Notes: a model not told the origin generated them from the letters alone. DNA of 64,000 bases from Biscogniauxia marginata (GCA_022695795.1 MU404130.1:34318-98317); one strand, 5' to 3'; positions 11,717 to 24,107 are shown, counted from the first letter of the stretch. A program made the numbers and translations.

Positions 11717-14700
11717 ATGGGATACGAAATTCTGGTCGGAGAGTCATGCTTCACAACACCTGAAGCGCAGAAGCTATCTAACCGCATCAATGAAAAGACC
11801 GCTGCAAAGGTCACCCGCATCAGTGGACAATGGCTCTACTATATTCATCTAGAGACTGACCTTGACAAGGTCCAGGAGTTGCTCCAAATCCCAAGTCAAC
11901 CAAAGGTCTTGTCCCCAGCGAGCGGTACTGGGGAGGCAGTATATATCTATGTCACTCCTCGCACCACACCTTCACCGTGGAATTCTAAGGCTACGAGCAT
12001 TGCCCAAGTCTGTGGAGTCAAGGCAGACATTGAGAGGGCACGTGCTGTGATGATCGAATTTGATGATACATTTAATGGCGATGTCTCCTCATTCGAAGAT
12101 ATCATTCATGACAGGATGACCGAAGTTCTTGCCAAAACACGCCCAGAACCCACTGCTATATTCACAGAAGGATCCCGTGGCTCGCTCGTTGTCGTCGATA
12201 TATTTGCTGACGAAAGAGGTCCCTTGGCTGCTCTGCAAGATTACAACAAAAAGACAGGACTAGGCCTCGATCATTCCAATATAGAGTATTTGGTAGAACA
12301 GTACAAATCCCTCGGGAGATCGCCTGTAAGAGCTGATTTATTATCTCCTTGAGATCCTGTCTAAATGCTGATCGGTGTTTTATAGAATGATATCGAACTG
12401 TTCATGTTTGCGCAAGTCAATTCAGAACATTGCAGACATCATATTTTCAATGCATCATGGACTATTGACGGCGTGGCAAAGGACAAAAGCCTTTTCGAAA
12501 TGATTAAAAACTCCCATAAGGTGACGCCAGACTTTGTCGTATCGGCATACTCAGATAACGCTGCAGTGTAAGCTACTTCCCATACTATTTTTTCTTTATC
12601 GGATACATTGAGAAAATCGCTCGAGCGATATTTTCGACAACATTGATACAGTATTTATATTAACCTCTCATTATACAGCTTATCAGGCACTGAAGGCTAT
12701 TACTGGGCACCTGATTATGCAACAGGCAGCTGGAAGCTTACCAAGGAAGCAATCCTGCCCATAATCAAAGTTGAGACTCATGGTATGTATATGAATTTCG
12801 TCTTCTTTTTTCCCTTGGGAGGCTAGACTTTCGCTTGGTGAAGCTCGCCCCTATATTTCACTACCTTAGTCTCCCTGTCTCTTTGTATTCATATTTCTAA
12901 TCAAACCGTAGTAAGCCATTCACAATTTTATATATATATATAGATTAAATGCTCAATGGTGATACCTCAAATAAAGTCCTACGTGGACCTGAGGAGCTTG
13001 GTCACGAGTACTGCTAACAAGCATGAGAATCATCCAACGGCTATATCGCCATTTCCTGGTGCTGCGACGGGAAGTGGAGGTGAGATACGGTAAGCAACCC
13101 TGGCCGACAATCGCTTCTCTTTTATGCCGTGACTAAGAGCGTCTGGGGGAATTCGGAACTCTGCACTTCTCAAAATACCCCAACTAGTAATATTCAAGAA
13201 CCATTATTAACTTTAACATCACAGCGACGAAGGCTCTGTAGGCAGAGGATCCTCGCCGAAAGCAGGCCTTTGTGGTTTCTGGGTCTCCGACCTTCTGATA
13301 CCCAATAGGATATGTCCGTGGGAAAACGACAGCCTGGGCCGGCCGGCTCATTATGCTTCAAGTCTCGATATAATGTTGGAAGGCCCAATTGGCTCCGCCA
13401 GGTGGAATAATGAATTTGGAAGAGCGGTCCTTACAGGAACATTCAGAACGCTTCTCACAAATATAGCCGACTCAGTGAACCCTGAACATAGGGGCTATCA
13501 TAAGCCAATTATGGTAAGTATCATGACCAATACTGGAGCATAGTTTCCTGATTTGATGTTCTCTCTCTGAATGGCACTATGTGTTTTGAGTAGCCATAGA
13601 GGCAAATAAAAAGCACCGCTGACAGTTTTCTTTAGATTGCTGGTGGAGTTGGAAGCGTGCGCCCTCAACATGCTATCAAAAATGAAGCCGATGTCCATAA
13701 TGGTGCTCACGTAAGTGTTACCCCTTCAGGAATTTTTGCCCTTACATGAAGATGAACAAATAGTTTATTCCATTATTATTTGTACAATCTAATTCACCAT
13801 AGGTCATTATTCTAGGTGGCCCTGCCATGCTGATCGGACTTGGTAAGTTTAGGCTCTATATACTGATCAATCCCGGCTAAGATATTCAAGGTGGCGGTGC
13901 TGCATCGTCCAACATAGGTAATGAAGATACCGCAGACCTCGATTTCGACAGTGTCCAGCGTGGAAACCCCGAGATGGAGCGACGAGCGCAAATGGTGATT
14001 AATGCTTGCGTCGCATTAGGCCAAGAGAGTCCGATTGCATTCATCCACGACGTAGGTGCTGGTGGACTCTCGAATGCGCTGCCGGAACTAGTTAAAGATG
14101 CTGGTTTCGGTGGAAGATTCGAACTTCGACAAGTCGAAAGTGCAGATAACTCGATGTCCCCACTACAGATCTGGTGTAACGAAGCGCAAGAAAGATACGT
14201 TCTACTTGTGAACAAAGATTGTCTAAACAGATTTATGAGTATCTGCAGAAGAGAGAGGTGCGGATTTTGTGTGGTGGGAAGTGTAGTCGCTAAAGATGAG
14301 AATGGTAAGGCGAATCTGATCTTGACTGATCGGGAGCCGACCACTCAGCCTCCTATCGACCCTATTAACTTGCCAATGGATGTTCTCTTCCCACCTGGGC
14401 GGAGAATATCGAAGGAAGTGCAGAGAGCTCCAAAACACCTTCGTCCATTCAATGCAGAAAACAGTCTTCAGGAGCACTACAATACTTCAGACCGCGGCGA
14501 AATGGTATCCAAAGCTACCGAGCTGGTCTTTTCGCTGCCCTCGGTAGGATCGAAAATGTTTCTTATTACGATTGGTGATCGCACCGTTGGTGGTCTGACG
14601 GTGCGAGATCAACTTGTTGGCCCATGGCAAACACCGGTTGCGGATGCTGGTGTCATTTTGACAAATTTCGGCCTGGACAATAAATCCCACCATGGAGAAG

Positions 14701-16927
14701 CGATGGCTATGTGAGTTCTAGCACCCGGCATATTTTTGAAACTCGTTTGGAAGCCTATGCTAATCTGCACAGGGGAGAAAAGCCGACTTTAGCACTAATC
14801 TCGGCTGCTGCCTCCGCTCGAATGGCTGTTGCTGAGAGTCTAATGAATCTAGGCGCAGCCGACATCAAATCCGGACGTATAAATGGGGACCTTAAGCGCG
14901 TCAAGCTTTCTGCAAACTGGATGGCTGCGGTCAGCCACCAAGGAGAGGGGGCAGAGCTGTATGACGCTGTGCAAGCTGTTGGAATGGAGCTCTGTCCTCA
15001 GCTAGGCTTGTCAATACCAGTCGGTAAGGATTCGACATCTATGAAGGCATCCTGGAAGGATAGAGAAACCGGACATATTAACGGTGTCACTTCTCCCGTG
15101 ACTCTTGTGGTTTCCGCTTTCAGTCCCGTCGAGGATGTTCGCAGCACTTGGACACCACAGCTTAGGCGTGTCGAGGAAGTGGGTGAGACTGTACTCCTTT
15201 TTGTCGACCTTGCACAGGGTCATCGGGCTATGGGTGGTTCAGCACTGGCTCAGTGCCTAGGCCAAATTGGCAATGAGGCACCCGATGTCCGCGACGTCGA
15301 ACTAATACGTGATTTCTTTGATGCAATGTGGCAACTACATCAGGTACGGTTGACTTGTCCTCCATAGCCTCTCCCAAACCTCATATATTTCGCCGCTGGT
15401 GAATTTCTTGAGAACCTTAAATACTGACTTGGATACAACAAATAGGAGGACATCGTACTTGCATACCATGACCGATCGGACGGAGGTTTGCTTACTACGG
15501 TAGCCGAAATGATGTTCGCAGGCCGGTGTGGAGCTGATATCTCTGTTGACGGCCTTGCTGCCTCCGAAGCCGATGTTCTCGATACCCTGTTTAACGAAGA
15601 GCTCGGTGCTGTGTTCCAGATCCGTAAGGGCGATGAGACAAGATTCAACAAATGCTTCGCGACATGTGGGCCTCCTGCTGGGCTGATACGGACCATTGGC
15701 TATGTTCGCCCGACCTCGAAACAGTCCCTCATCGTGAAGTATAGGTCGCAGATATTGATAGATTTGGATAGAGGTAAGCTTCAGCAGTGGTGGTCTGGCA
15801 CGTCTTTCGAGATGCAAAAGCTACGGGATAACCCGGCTTGTGCGCAATCCGAATTGGAGGTGCTACTAGATAATGAAGACCCTGGGCTCCATTATAGCCT
15901 GACGTTCGATCCCGTTGATATTAGCCTTCCGACGATAACTAGTCTCAAGAGCCTGGTTTCTAGGCCAAGAGGTAAGCAGTCTCAGGCCTTTTTCAATTTG
16001 TGTCATGAACATTAACCCTAGTCGCCACAGTCGCCATCCTACGAGAGCAAGGTGTGAATGGATATGCTGAAATGGCATTCGCTTTCAGAGCTGCTGGCTT
16101 TGATGCTGTCGACGTCCACATGTCTGAGCTGCTGGACGGATTCTCTCTCGATGGGTTCCGTGGCTTAGCTGCTTGCGGCGGTTTTAGTTACGGGTAAGTA
16201 ACGGGTCATCTTGAAACATGTTCGTCTAGTATTGCTGACATATGTCGTAGCGATGTCCTTGGCGCCGGTAATGGATGGGCACAATCTATTCTCATGCATG
16301 ACGGAGCTCGCGAGACATTCGAGGCTTTTTTCAAGCGCCCGGACACATTCTCATTTGGTGTCTGCAATGGTTGCCAGATGCTTACCAGACTAAAAGGGCT
16401 AATTCCTACGGCTGAACACTGGCCTATATTCGGTATGACCTTCCTACACCGAAATGTGTGTGGTAGATTCACCACTGACCCTAGTGAATGGTGTAGTCGA
16501 GAACACGAGTTCTCAGTTCGAAGCTAGGTTTTCGATGGTCAAAATTGAGGATAACGATACCAAGAACTCGGTGTTCTTCTCGGATATGTCGGGCTCCTTG
16601 TTACCCATCGTCGTATCCCACGGTGAGGGTAGGGCTGATTTCGCGTCACCATATGACACTCAATATATCAACGAAGCAGGGCTGGTTCCCCTCCGATATA
16701 CTGACAACTATGGTGCTGTAACTGAGAAGTATCCGTTTAACCCCAACGGGTCGCCACAGGGTATTGCTGGAGTCAGGTCCAAGGACGGCCGGGTGGTCGC
16801 TATGATGCCGCATCCGGAACGGACGATCATGGGCGACGTTGGAAGCTGGAAACCGGATGGGATGCGGGGGCATCAGTATAGCCCCTGGTTCAGGCTGTTT
16901 TTAAATGCGAGGAAATGGGTTGGTTAG
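11717..16927 (+). CDS. ade6: Phosphoribosylformylglycinamidine synthase (FGAM synthase)
   Basis: Fourth step of de novo purine synthesis: ATP- and glutamine-dependent amidation of FGAR to FGAM, in the cytosol. Thirteen exons give about 1353 aa, the normal length of the large eukaryotic PurL type. In order: N-terminal PurS-like region; AIR-synthase-like domains with [58 protein letters not shown] and [11 protein letters not shown]; then a glutamine amidotransferase domain with GVCNGCQ (nucleophile Cys) and MPHPERT (His/Glu). All junctions keep frame with GT-AG except after exon 3: canonical splicing at 12782/12783 to 13028 leaves one extra G and shifts frame inside the ETH/NHP motif. Frame is kept only if exon 3 stops at 12781, giving a GG donor. 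So: rare splice site, sequence error, or recent frameshift. Confidence 0.9.
12782..13027 (+). other. Non-canonical or frame-breaking ade6 intron
   Basis: The coding sequence before reads ...VETH and after 13028 reads NHPTA, the invariant ETHNHPTA motif. The visible donor is CATG|GTATGT and the acceptor is CATGAG|AATCAT with a CTAAC branch-like site just upstream. Using this GT gives a +1 frameshift; the frame is right only with CAT|GGTATG. The other intron-acceptor pairs I tried give stops. Confidence 0.75.
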
Positions 16928-17845
16928 GCCTGCTCAGTGTCTTGTTACATGTGACAAGACATTTTCCTTGAACTGGACGGCGGATAAGAGTTGTCTTAGA
17001 GACCGATAAGCACCTAATATGTAAATTAAGTTCTCTAAGAAAGCTATAAACGTAAAATAAACCAGTGGCTTATTAAAACAAAGTAAAATACCAATCTATT
17101 AATTAATTTTAATTAATATTGAATATTTTAAGAAATTTAAGTTTAAGTGAATTTTCTAAGTCTTTGTTACTTCATTACAAGTACAGCGCGAATATTAATA
17201 CGCTTTTTAAACCCTGCTTAAGTTAGAGCAAACGCACATCAGGAGTTGGCGTCACCTTCTTTCGACGTAGGGAACTGGATTATCATCAAGATCATTGCCT
17301 CTGCCAAACCTCTACCTAGTCGCCCTTATGCTTTGATTAGAGGGGGGTCATTTTTCGTCCGATGATGAAAGCTATTATGAGCCCCCATCAATTCCCTAGC
17401 CTCTAGTCTATCCTAACGAAGCCGCAGCTGCGGTTCACGGAACTTTGGAATGGAGGGAGAATGATAGCACCTTTTGCTATGATCGAATAGCTGATTGCAC
17501 TGCTGTCACATGGCATACTATGTGCCAATAACCACTAATTTCCCAGGCCATAGTCGTCTCAGAGAAGGTGGCGCTGGAACACAGGTGCTGTAAAGTATTC
17601 GGTGAAGGACTTGGTTGGGGAAACTAATATCAATCATTTGTAATACATTTGTATGTTGCTTCCTTTGCGTTGTATTTTTGTTTACAGACTAAAACTGTGT
17701 CCTCACATTGTATGCTTCTTCTGTCGCGTCACTGTGAACGCACCAAAAACAGTCTTGCCGCGGAGGTAGAAATTCTACTACTACTGTATATCTTAAAGGA
17801 CTAGCCTCAGCAGTAATGATCTTCGCATTCGCATTATACAACTTC
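16928..17845. other. Spacer between convergent ade6 and hypothetical gene
   Basis: Holds the 3' flank of ade6, a short AT-rich patch at about 17020-17200 and then normal-composition DNA up to the stop of the minus-strand gene at 17846. No open frame is convincing. Confidence 0.5.
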
Positions 17846-19449
17846 TCATACCGCTTGGTTGATGTCTCTGTTCTTTTGATTGGAAGTGATTTCCGCAGCC
17901 CTTAGTAAATCTCTCAACGTGCCTTCAGCATAACTTTTACTCCGGCTACCCTTAGGAATAGTGCTTGGGGTTACGCCCCTCCGGGAAATCCAGGAATTAA
18001 GCCCGGATAATAGGCCTGATTGGCTCCTAGGTTCTTCTGAGCTGGCAATGGCAGCCGCAGCTACAGACCCTGATAGAACAGCAGGAGATGGCTGCTGTGG
18101 CGGAGACATTTGTGTGTAGCTCTCTGTAAAAGCGCTTTCTGCTAGGGTCCTGTCCATGAGGTGACTTGATTCAGGTTTACGAATTAGTCCATTTCCCCCG
18201 TCATGATTCCCAGAAGGGCCCCGAAGGTAGAACTAGCAGAAGCCCATGGTAGTATTCTAAGGGGACATTTCGGGTGAACAATAGCCATGAGCCTAGCTTG
18301 AAGGGGTAATTGAAACACTCTGAGTACTCACCTCCGGGAGGTTTCTGGCTTCGCGGGCTCACCGATTAGGGAGAAGCTGGGCGGATTACTTTCGCCACGA
18401 ACTAGATTGCGAGAGCTGTCAATAATTGATGTCGCGAATAGAGTCGGTCTAGGTCGTTTGTTTTGACTCTCATTGCTCGCCTGTGCTTCGGTGCTGTTGG
18501 CACTCCCATCCTCGTCTTGGCCTGTGTCTGCCATGCGGCCTCGTACGCCGGCTGCTATCTCAGCAGCTGATTTCCTTTTGCTCTTGTCTTCATCAGACGA
18601 TCGACTTGAGCTCATGATTGTCTCTAATGTACCGTAAGCGGCGCTTCTTGGGCGGGCAGCGCTGTGGCGTTTTGTATGCCTGGTGCCGGCATGCTCGTCA
18701 TCGCTCGGTATAGCCTGAAGGGTCGGCCCACTGGGCAGGGGGAGCCCCGTCGACGCCAATGATGCTAAAAAGCCAGACCCCGAGCCGTGAGGAACAACAT
18801 GAACCTCATATTGATTGCTGAGCGAGTATCTCGACCGTGCGCAGATCTCAGCTATCTGATCTAGGTGGGCGCCAATGTCCTGTTGCATATCTGCCATAAT
18901 GCTCTTGAAGGTGAAAGCTTCGAGTGGAGGCAGCATAGCATCGTCACTAGGTGGCATTTTCTTCTTGCCTTTCTGGCGGGTGGTACCCAAGGCCATGCCG
19001 TCCTGACCGGGACGCCAACTGGAGGTATTCGATGGCAAGGAGACTACGGAGAGGGGTACCCGGCGGCTGGTAGGACGAGTTCTGGCAGAAGACGAAGATG
19101 GAGCCGGGCGGGAGTAAGTGCGCACCAGGACGGGCTGCGAGTAGGTGCCAGTGGTTGTACTCGTGATACTCGGAGGGGCACTGCTCTTGGTGTAGCGACG
19201 ACGTGAGGATGGCTGGGAGCGGTTCAACTCTCGCAAGGCGGAGGTGCGGTGTGCGGCAGTGGAGTCATCTAAAGGGATGGGTCTGCCCTCGGCGGTGTTG
19301 GGCATCAGGGAAGTGGTTGAAGGGTTAGGTTGCGATAGAGGAGGAAAGACGAAAGGTGAAGGAGAGGAGGCAGGGTTCGTAGGCGGCCGGCGACTACGAG
19401 GCTGAGTGGGCGGTTGGGGAGGAGTTGTCGGAGGTGGGTTCTCTGACAT
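17846..19449 (-). CDS. Conserved-looking hypothetical protein, largely disordered
   Basis: Two exons (19449-18332 and 18164-17846) join at a GT-AG intron of 167 nt to give 478 aa. I chose ATG at 19449; the frame opens slightly further upstream but only with a non-ATG codon. The first 180 residues are rich in Pro, Ser, Thr and Arg and probably disordered. Residues about 185-235 form the only region likely to fold (around FTFKSIMADMQQDIGAHL). Ser-rich and Lys/Arg-rich stretches follow, including KRKSAAEI, which could be nuclear localisation or phosphorylation segments. No family is recognised. The acceptor is inferred from frame and has a weak branch site; a different second exon is possible. 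Confidence 0.6.
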
Positions 19450-20290
19450 GGCAGCGTTCAAGTTGTCGGGTGTGTGAATATAAAGCTGTATCTGTGTAGT
19501 GAGGCAGCAAGGCAGGGAACCAGGTAGACAGGAGGTAGGTTCGGAGGCGAAGGAGGCAGGTTGGCCGTGGGTCTGGCTGTCTGGCTGTCTGCCCGTCTGT
19601 TGCGTGGTGCAATCTGTCTACATCCCAATAGCAAATAAGCTGGGCAAGGTAAGCAGCAATTCCCGTCTGGTAGGCAGGCAGGCAAGTCTGGCAAGGAGGG
19701 GAGAAGGATGATTCAAGTTGTCTGACTGGCGGTTGTGAAAGGTGGGTAAGAACAACAAATTGTGGTAGAAGCTGAGCAAGTGATGCAAGTTGAGCTGCAC
19801 GAAGTCGTGGTGCCGTTCGAGTGGGTGGCTGGCCGTGTGCCGACGACAGGGGGCTTCATTTTGGATGACTAAGGTAGCTACCTACTGATTGACGGACAGA
19901 CGAGGGGGAGAAATACATCGGCTTTGCCCCGCAAAGGCCCTATCCGAGTTCCAAATCAGGGTAGGTACGTTGGCAATTGGGGAGAGGGGCAGTCACAGGC
20001 AGGTACCGTAGTACATGGGTACATCTTATAGGTACTCCCAGCCACAGGCTGGATGTGATGGATGTCTTCCATGAAATATATACGCCCACTAACCCTTTCT
20101 TGCGAATATCGATAACCACTTTCCGCCTTCTCCCTTTTCCCACTACTCTTCCTGAGGTCCTTGCCTCTCGCCTCCCCCCCGCTTCCCCGGTTTATCACAT
20201 CTTCCCGTCCGATTTCACCCTGGAATGAAAACGAGAACGGCATTGAGCATCCCATTTCTTCTCTGGGCTCTCCTTGCCCGTCATCTGTAA
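19450..20290. other. Upstream region of the hypothetical gene and 3' flank of pmp3
   Basis: The part next to 19449 should be promoter and 5' leader of the minus-strand gene. It contains short GGCAGGCA and CTGTCTGG-type imperfect repeats at about 19560-19690. Frames here are short and on both strands, without protein-like composition. Confidence 0.5.
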
Positions 20291-20702
20291 TCAGTGCGTT
20301 GGCTGGATGGTGCCATAGTTTGTACCACCGGTCTGGACACGCTCGCTATAGACGCCCGGTGCTCGCTGCACCGCGATGCGCCCTTCCCGAGCTTGCTCGC
20401 GACGGTCATAGTAAATGTACTCCACGTAAAAGGCATGGATGTGTCCTGGAATATATCTACCACATTGATTAGCTGTGGCATGTTCGACGTACGGAGAGGT
20501 GTAATGCTTACTCACCCTAGGATTGTGAGGCAGATGTTGATGAACAGGTCAGCACCGCATCCAGCAACAGCCCAGACACCGATAGGAGGAACTTAGATGC
20601 GGGTCAATACTCGCGGATTTCTACTATACTCAGCAAACAGCAGCTGTCACACTTACAGAGGATCGTGATGAGTATAATAAGTATAGGTGAGATGGCACCC
20701 AT
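20291..20702 (-). CDS. pmp3: Pmp3/RCI2-type plasma-membrane proteolipid
   Basis: Small hydrophobic stress-related membrane protein of the UPF0057/Pmp3 family, which in yeast affects plasma-membrane potential and salt tolerance. Three exons (20702-20657, 20591-20516, 20456-20291) with GT-AG introns give 95 aa. The first membrane segment is ISPILIILITILFPPIGV, the second follows CGADLFINICLTILGYIPGHIHAFYV, with the family signature PPIGV...GCGADLFINI...LGYIPG. The C-terminal tail with YYDRREQAREGR and PGVYSERVQTGG is the longer form seen in filamentous fungi. Start codon is the first in-frame ATG before the membrane segment. Confident family assignment; substrate or partner unknown. Confidence 0.93.
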
Positions 20703-21980
20703 GGTCGACCTACTGGAGATGTTGGTTATTTGCTGCTGGGGAAAGATGAAAGGAGGTGTAGATGGAGAATAGGAGAACCAAAGGTGAAAGAAACACTCAC
20801 TATACGAAATCATACAGGATTCATGAAATCATTAGGCAAAGGTTCGCATTAAGGATACGAAGGACATGCTGGCCAATCAGCGATGGCATCTTCCATTGAG
20901 TAACGTCCGGCATGACGTACCTCTGGAACTTGTTGCTACGCACGGACCATAACTGGCTAACAGCATTAAAACACGACTTATACTACCGTATTTTATATAT
21001 ATATGTTTATACATAATAAGTATGTAGTATTTATTTATATTAATAATTAATTAATTATATTAAAAAGAAATAAAATATTTAAATATATAATAAATAAATA
21101 ATAATTTTAATTAATATATTTTATAATTAAAAAAGAAAGGTTAATTTTTATTTATTTAATATTATATATATACTCTTTTTATTTTATTAAATAAAACCTT
21201 TTATTATTTTATTTAAAGACTTTGTTAAAGCTGGAACTGGAGCTTGGATGGGACTAGAGCTCAGGGGAGATCGAACAATCAATCAACAAACTAACTAATA
21301 CGTATTATGTATTATTATTACTACTACTACTATTTTTTTTTTCCACCCCTTCCTTTCTACAACACTTCACACGATTGCAACTTGTGAATTGCAAATCTCG
21401 GGGCTTTTTATTCCATTCGAAAGTCTTGCCTAGTATTCATTCTCTCACTTCAATTTCCTCTCCACAAAGCATCAGTCCCTCGCATCCTTTTTTTTTTCCC
21501 TCCCTCTTCTTCCTCTCTGCCTATTCTTCCAATCCCCAAGACTGCGAGAGCGTCCTAGAATTGACAGCACACTTTCTCGCAAGAGAGGACCAGTTTCCGC
21601 TGCGGTCCGGGTTCTATCGCATTGTGCTCACCTCATTATCGGTTTTTGTCCCTACCTTTAGTTTCCTCATTTTTAAGGCCGATTCGAGCTTTAGTCGCTC
21701 GCTGCAAGAGAAGAAGAAGAAAAAAACACATACGCACACACAAATACATTTACCAACCTACCAACATTGCCAACCTGGCAACCTCTGACCGTTTCCCCCC
21801 TCCACTCTCGATTCCGCAGCTAGCTACGAGTGCCAATATATCGAAGAACTCGAGCGAATTTCCGTCTTGATACACCAAGCGATCAAAGACCGTCGTCTAG
21901 ATCTTGCATCTCTCCGACCTGCACATTGCCATACTCTTGTACCATATTACTCCCGTATACCGCCAGTCTAAAGACGCAAA
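20703..21980. other. Divergent promoter region of pmp3 and the Nrp1-like gene, with a short AT-rich island
   Basis: The spacer separates two divergently transcribed genes. A small AT-rich island sits at about 20980-21230. From about 21330 the plus strand becomes pyrimidine-rich (CT and T runs), typical of the promoter and 5' leader of a well-expressed fungal gene, up to the ATG at 21981. Frames in it (for example at 21375) are most likely leader artefacts. Confidence 0.55.
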
Positions 21981-24107
21981 ATGTCGGCCCAACAGAATCC
22001 GCCTCCTCATATTGACCGTTACGTTGTCATTCATGTTGCCACCACCTGTGACGAGCATGGCGTCTACGTGACCAAGGACTCGGCCGAGGTGATCGAACTG
22101 GGTTGGATTCTACTCGACTCTAAGACGCTTGACGAGGTGCGGATACTAGTAGCCGCAGAATCGGATGGAGGCTGACTCGACTTTTCTACAATTTAGATAC
22201 ACCGCGAAAGTGTGCTCGTGAAGCCCATCAACACCCCTATTACTCCCCTTTGCAGTGAGTCGCAGCTTTTCTCGGCACAGCTGAACGCCTCCCGATGCGA
22301 CTTCAAGGTCTTGTCAGACTGATCCGTCCACTTCTTTGCAGCTAGCCTTACAACCCTGACCTGGGAGCATGTCCGAAATGCCGGCACCTTCCGAGACGCG
22401 GTTAACCGCTTTGATGCCTTCGCCTCGGAGCATCTAACTTCGCAAAATCTCGACTTTGTCTTCGTTACCCTCGACGCCTGGGACCTACGCGTCCAACTAC
22501 CTCGCGAAGCTCGCGACAAAGCTGTCGTGCTCCCCCCTTACCTGCAACACTCGCGGACCTTTGACCTTCGAACCGAATACCAGCGCTGGCAGCAACACCA
22601 TCCCGAGTCGCTGCCTTTTGGCCCTTCTATGTTGTCCAATATCTGTGCTGCTCTCGAAGTAGAGCCTGTTCAATCGAGCGCTCCTATCAAGCACAACCTA
22701 CCCTTCCATCTGCAGGCCCTTGCCCCCGCCTCGCCCCGGCGTGCCATGGAAGAGGCTGTCACTCTTGCCCGTGTGCTCCGAGGCCTAATCCGTAAATCGC
22801 AACCTCCTCAGGAACACCCAGATGTTCTGACTCGTCCCATGGATGCTCGTGCTGACGTACGTGCCTTTCTATCCGAGCGAAGCAAGGTCTTGCACATGTC
22901 TGGATTACCTCACGACACTACCCAGTCGGAACTCGAGAGCTGGTTCACCCAGTTTGGCGGTCGACCTATCGCTTTCTGGACTCTGCGAACCCCTGAGCAG
23001 CATAAACCGACGGGTACTGGCTTTGCCGTGTTTTCGTCCCATGAAGAGGTGAGTAGTGAATATAGGTCGTTGGGTTCTACCTACATACCCTAAGGCTCAA
23101 CGCTTGATCGATCCACCATCCTGGCGCATGTTGTAGACGCTTCTGGTAGCAGTCCGCTAACACTATATCCCCACTAGGCTGCCGAGAGTCTCTGCATGAA
23201 TGGGCGCGCTCTGAATGAGAAGGCCATTGAAGTCTCTCCGTCCTCTAGCAGGGTGCTAGATCGTGCGGCGGAGATTTTAACACCATTTCCCCCAAGCAAA
23301 AATCGCCCCCGGCCTGGTGACTGGACCTGCCCTTCGTGTGGGTTTTCGAACTTTCAACGACGAACCGCTTGCTTCCGGTGCTCCTTCCCCGCTGTCAGTG
23401 CAGGGCCCCAGGGCGATATGGGCTATGGTTACGGCTACGGGCCACCAGCCATGATGCCCCCACCACACCACGGCGGCCATCATGGTAACATGGGTCATGG
23501 TGGCCCTCGCATCAGCGGTAGCGGTGTCGTACCTTTTCGTGCTGGGGATTGGAAATGCGGTAATGAGGTCTGCGGCTATCACAATTTTGCCAAGAACGTC
23601 TGCTGCCTTCGATGTGGTGCTAGTCGTGCCGGCGCTGCAGTCGTTGCTGACTCGGGCTATCCTTCGCCAATGGACAATAGCTCTAACTACGGAATGGGTT
23701 CCGGTTCCATGGCCGGCACTCCAGGGCCCGGCCCATTCGCTTCTGCGGCTGGACCCTTCGGGGCTTCTGGTGGTTATGGCCAACATTTTGGCGGCCCTCC
23801 TAGTACATACGCTTTGCCTTCGGGCATAGGCGGAGGTGCCGCACCATACCCCTCTCTAAACACCCACTTCGGCCCAGCCCCAGGCTCTCACTCAGCTGGG
23901 CCCTTCGACAGTCGCGCGGCCGAGGCGGCCTTCCAGTCCGCGAGCAATGGCCCCGCTTCGGCTGGTCCATCCAACAACTTCTATTCATCCCAGTCAGAGA
24001 ACGACCCGTTCGCATTTCTGTCCTCCGGAATTGGGGGTTTGTCCGTCAGCGGTGGTGACGCTCGTCAGAACGGCGCAGGTGCGCCTCCTAGTAAATCACC
24101 TGCATAA
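21981..24107 (+). CDS. Nrp1-like RNA-binding protein (degenerate exonuclease + RRM + two RanBP2 zinc fingers)
   Basis: Four exons (21981-22136, 22197-22254, 22342-23048, 23178-24107) give 616 aa. Residues about 10-200 align by pattern with ERI-1-type DEDDh exonucleases (YVVIHVATTCDE, PITPLCTSLTTLTWE, WDLRVQLP), but the first motif reads HVATT instead of DFEAT and the late HxxxxD motif is not visible, so this domain looks inactive. An RRM spans about 280-350 (VLHMSGLPHDTT, GFAVFSS). Two RanBP2 zinc fingers follow: GDWTCPSCGFSN...CFRC and GDWKC...CGYHNF...CLRC. The tail is Gly/Ser/Pro-rich. Yeast Nrp1 has the RRM and zinc fingers and joins stress granules; a role in mRNP handling is inferred. 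It ends tail to tail with XRN1. Confidence 0.85.

Noticed and set aside
6968..21240. Secondary-metabolite gene cluster
   Set aside because: lys9, ade6, a disordered protein and pmp3 are primary-metabolism or housekeeping genes; no synthase, tailoring enzyme or transporter is present.
23277..23829. Antisense and off-frame ORFs in the last exon of the Nrp1-like gene
   Set aside because: They overlap the zinc-finger coding frame and have no independent support.
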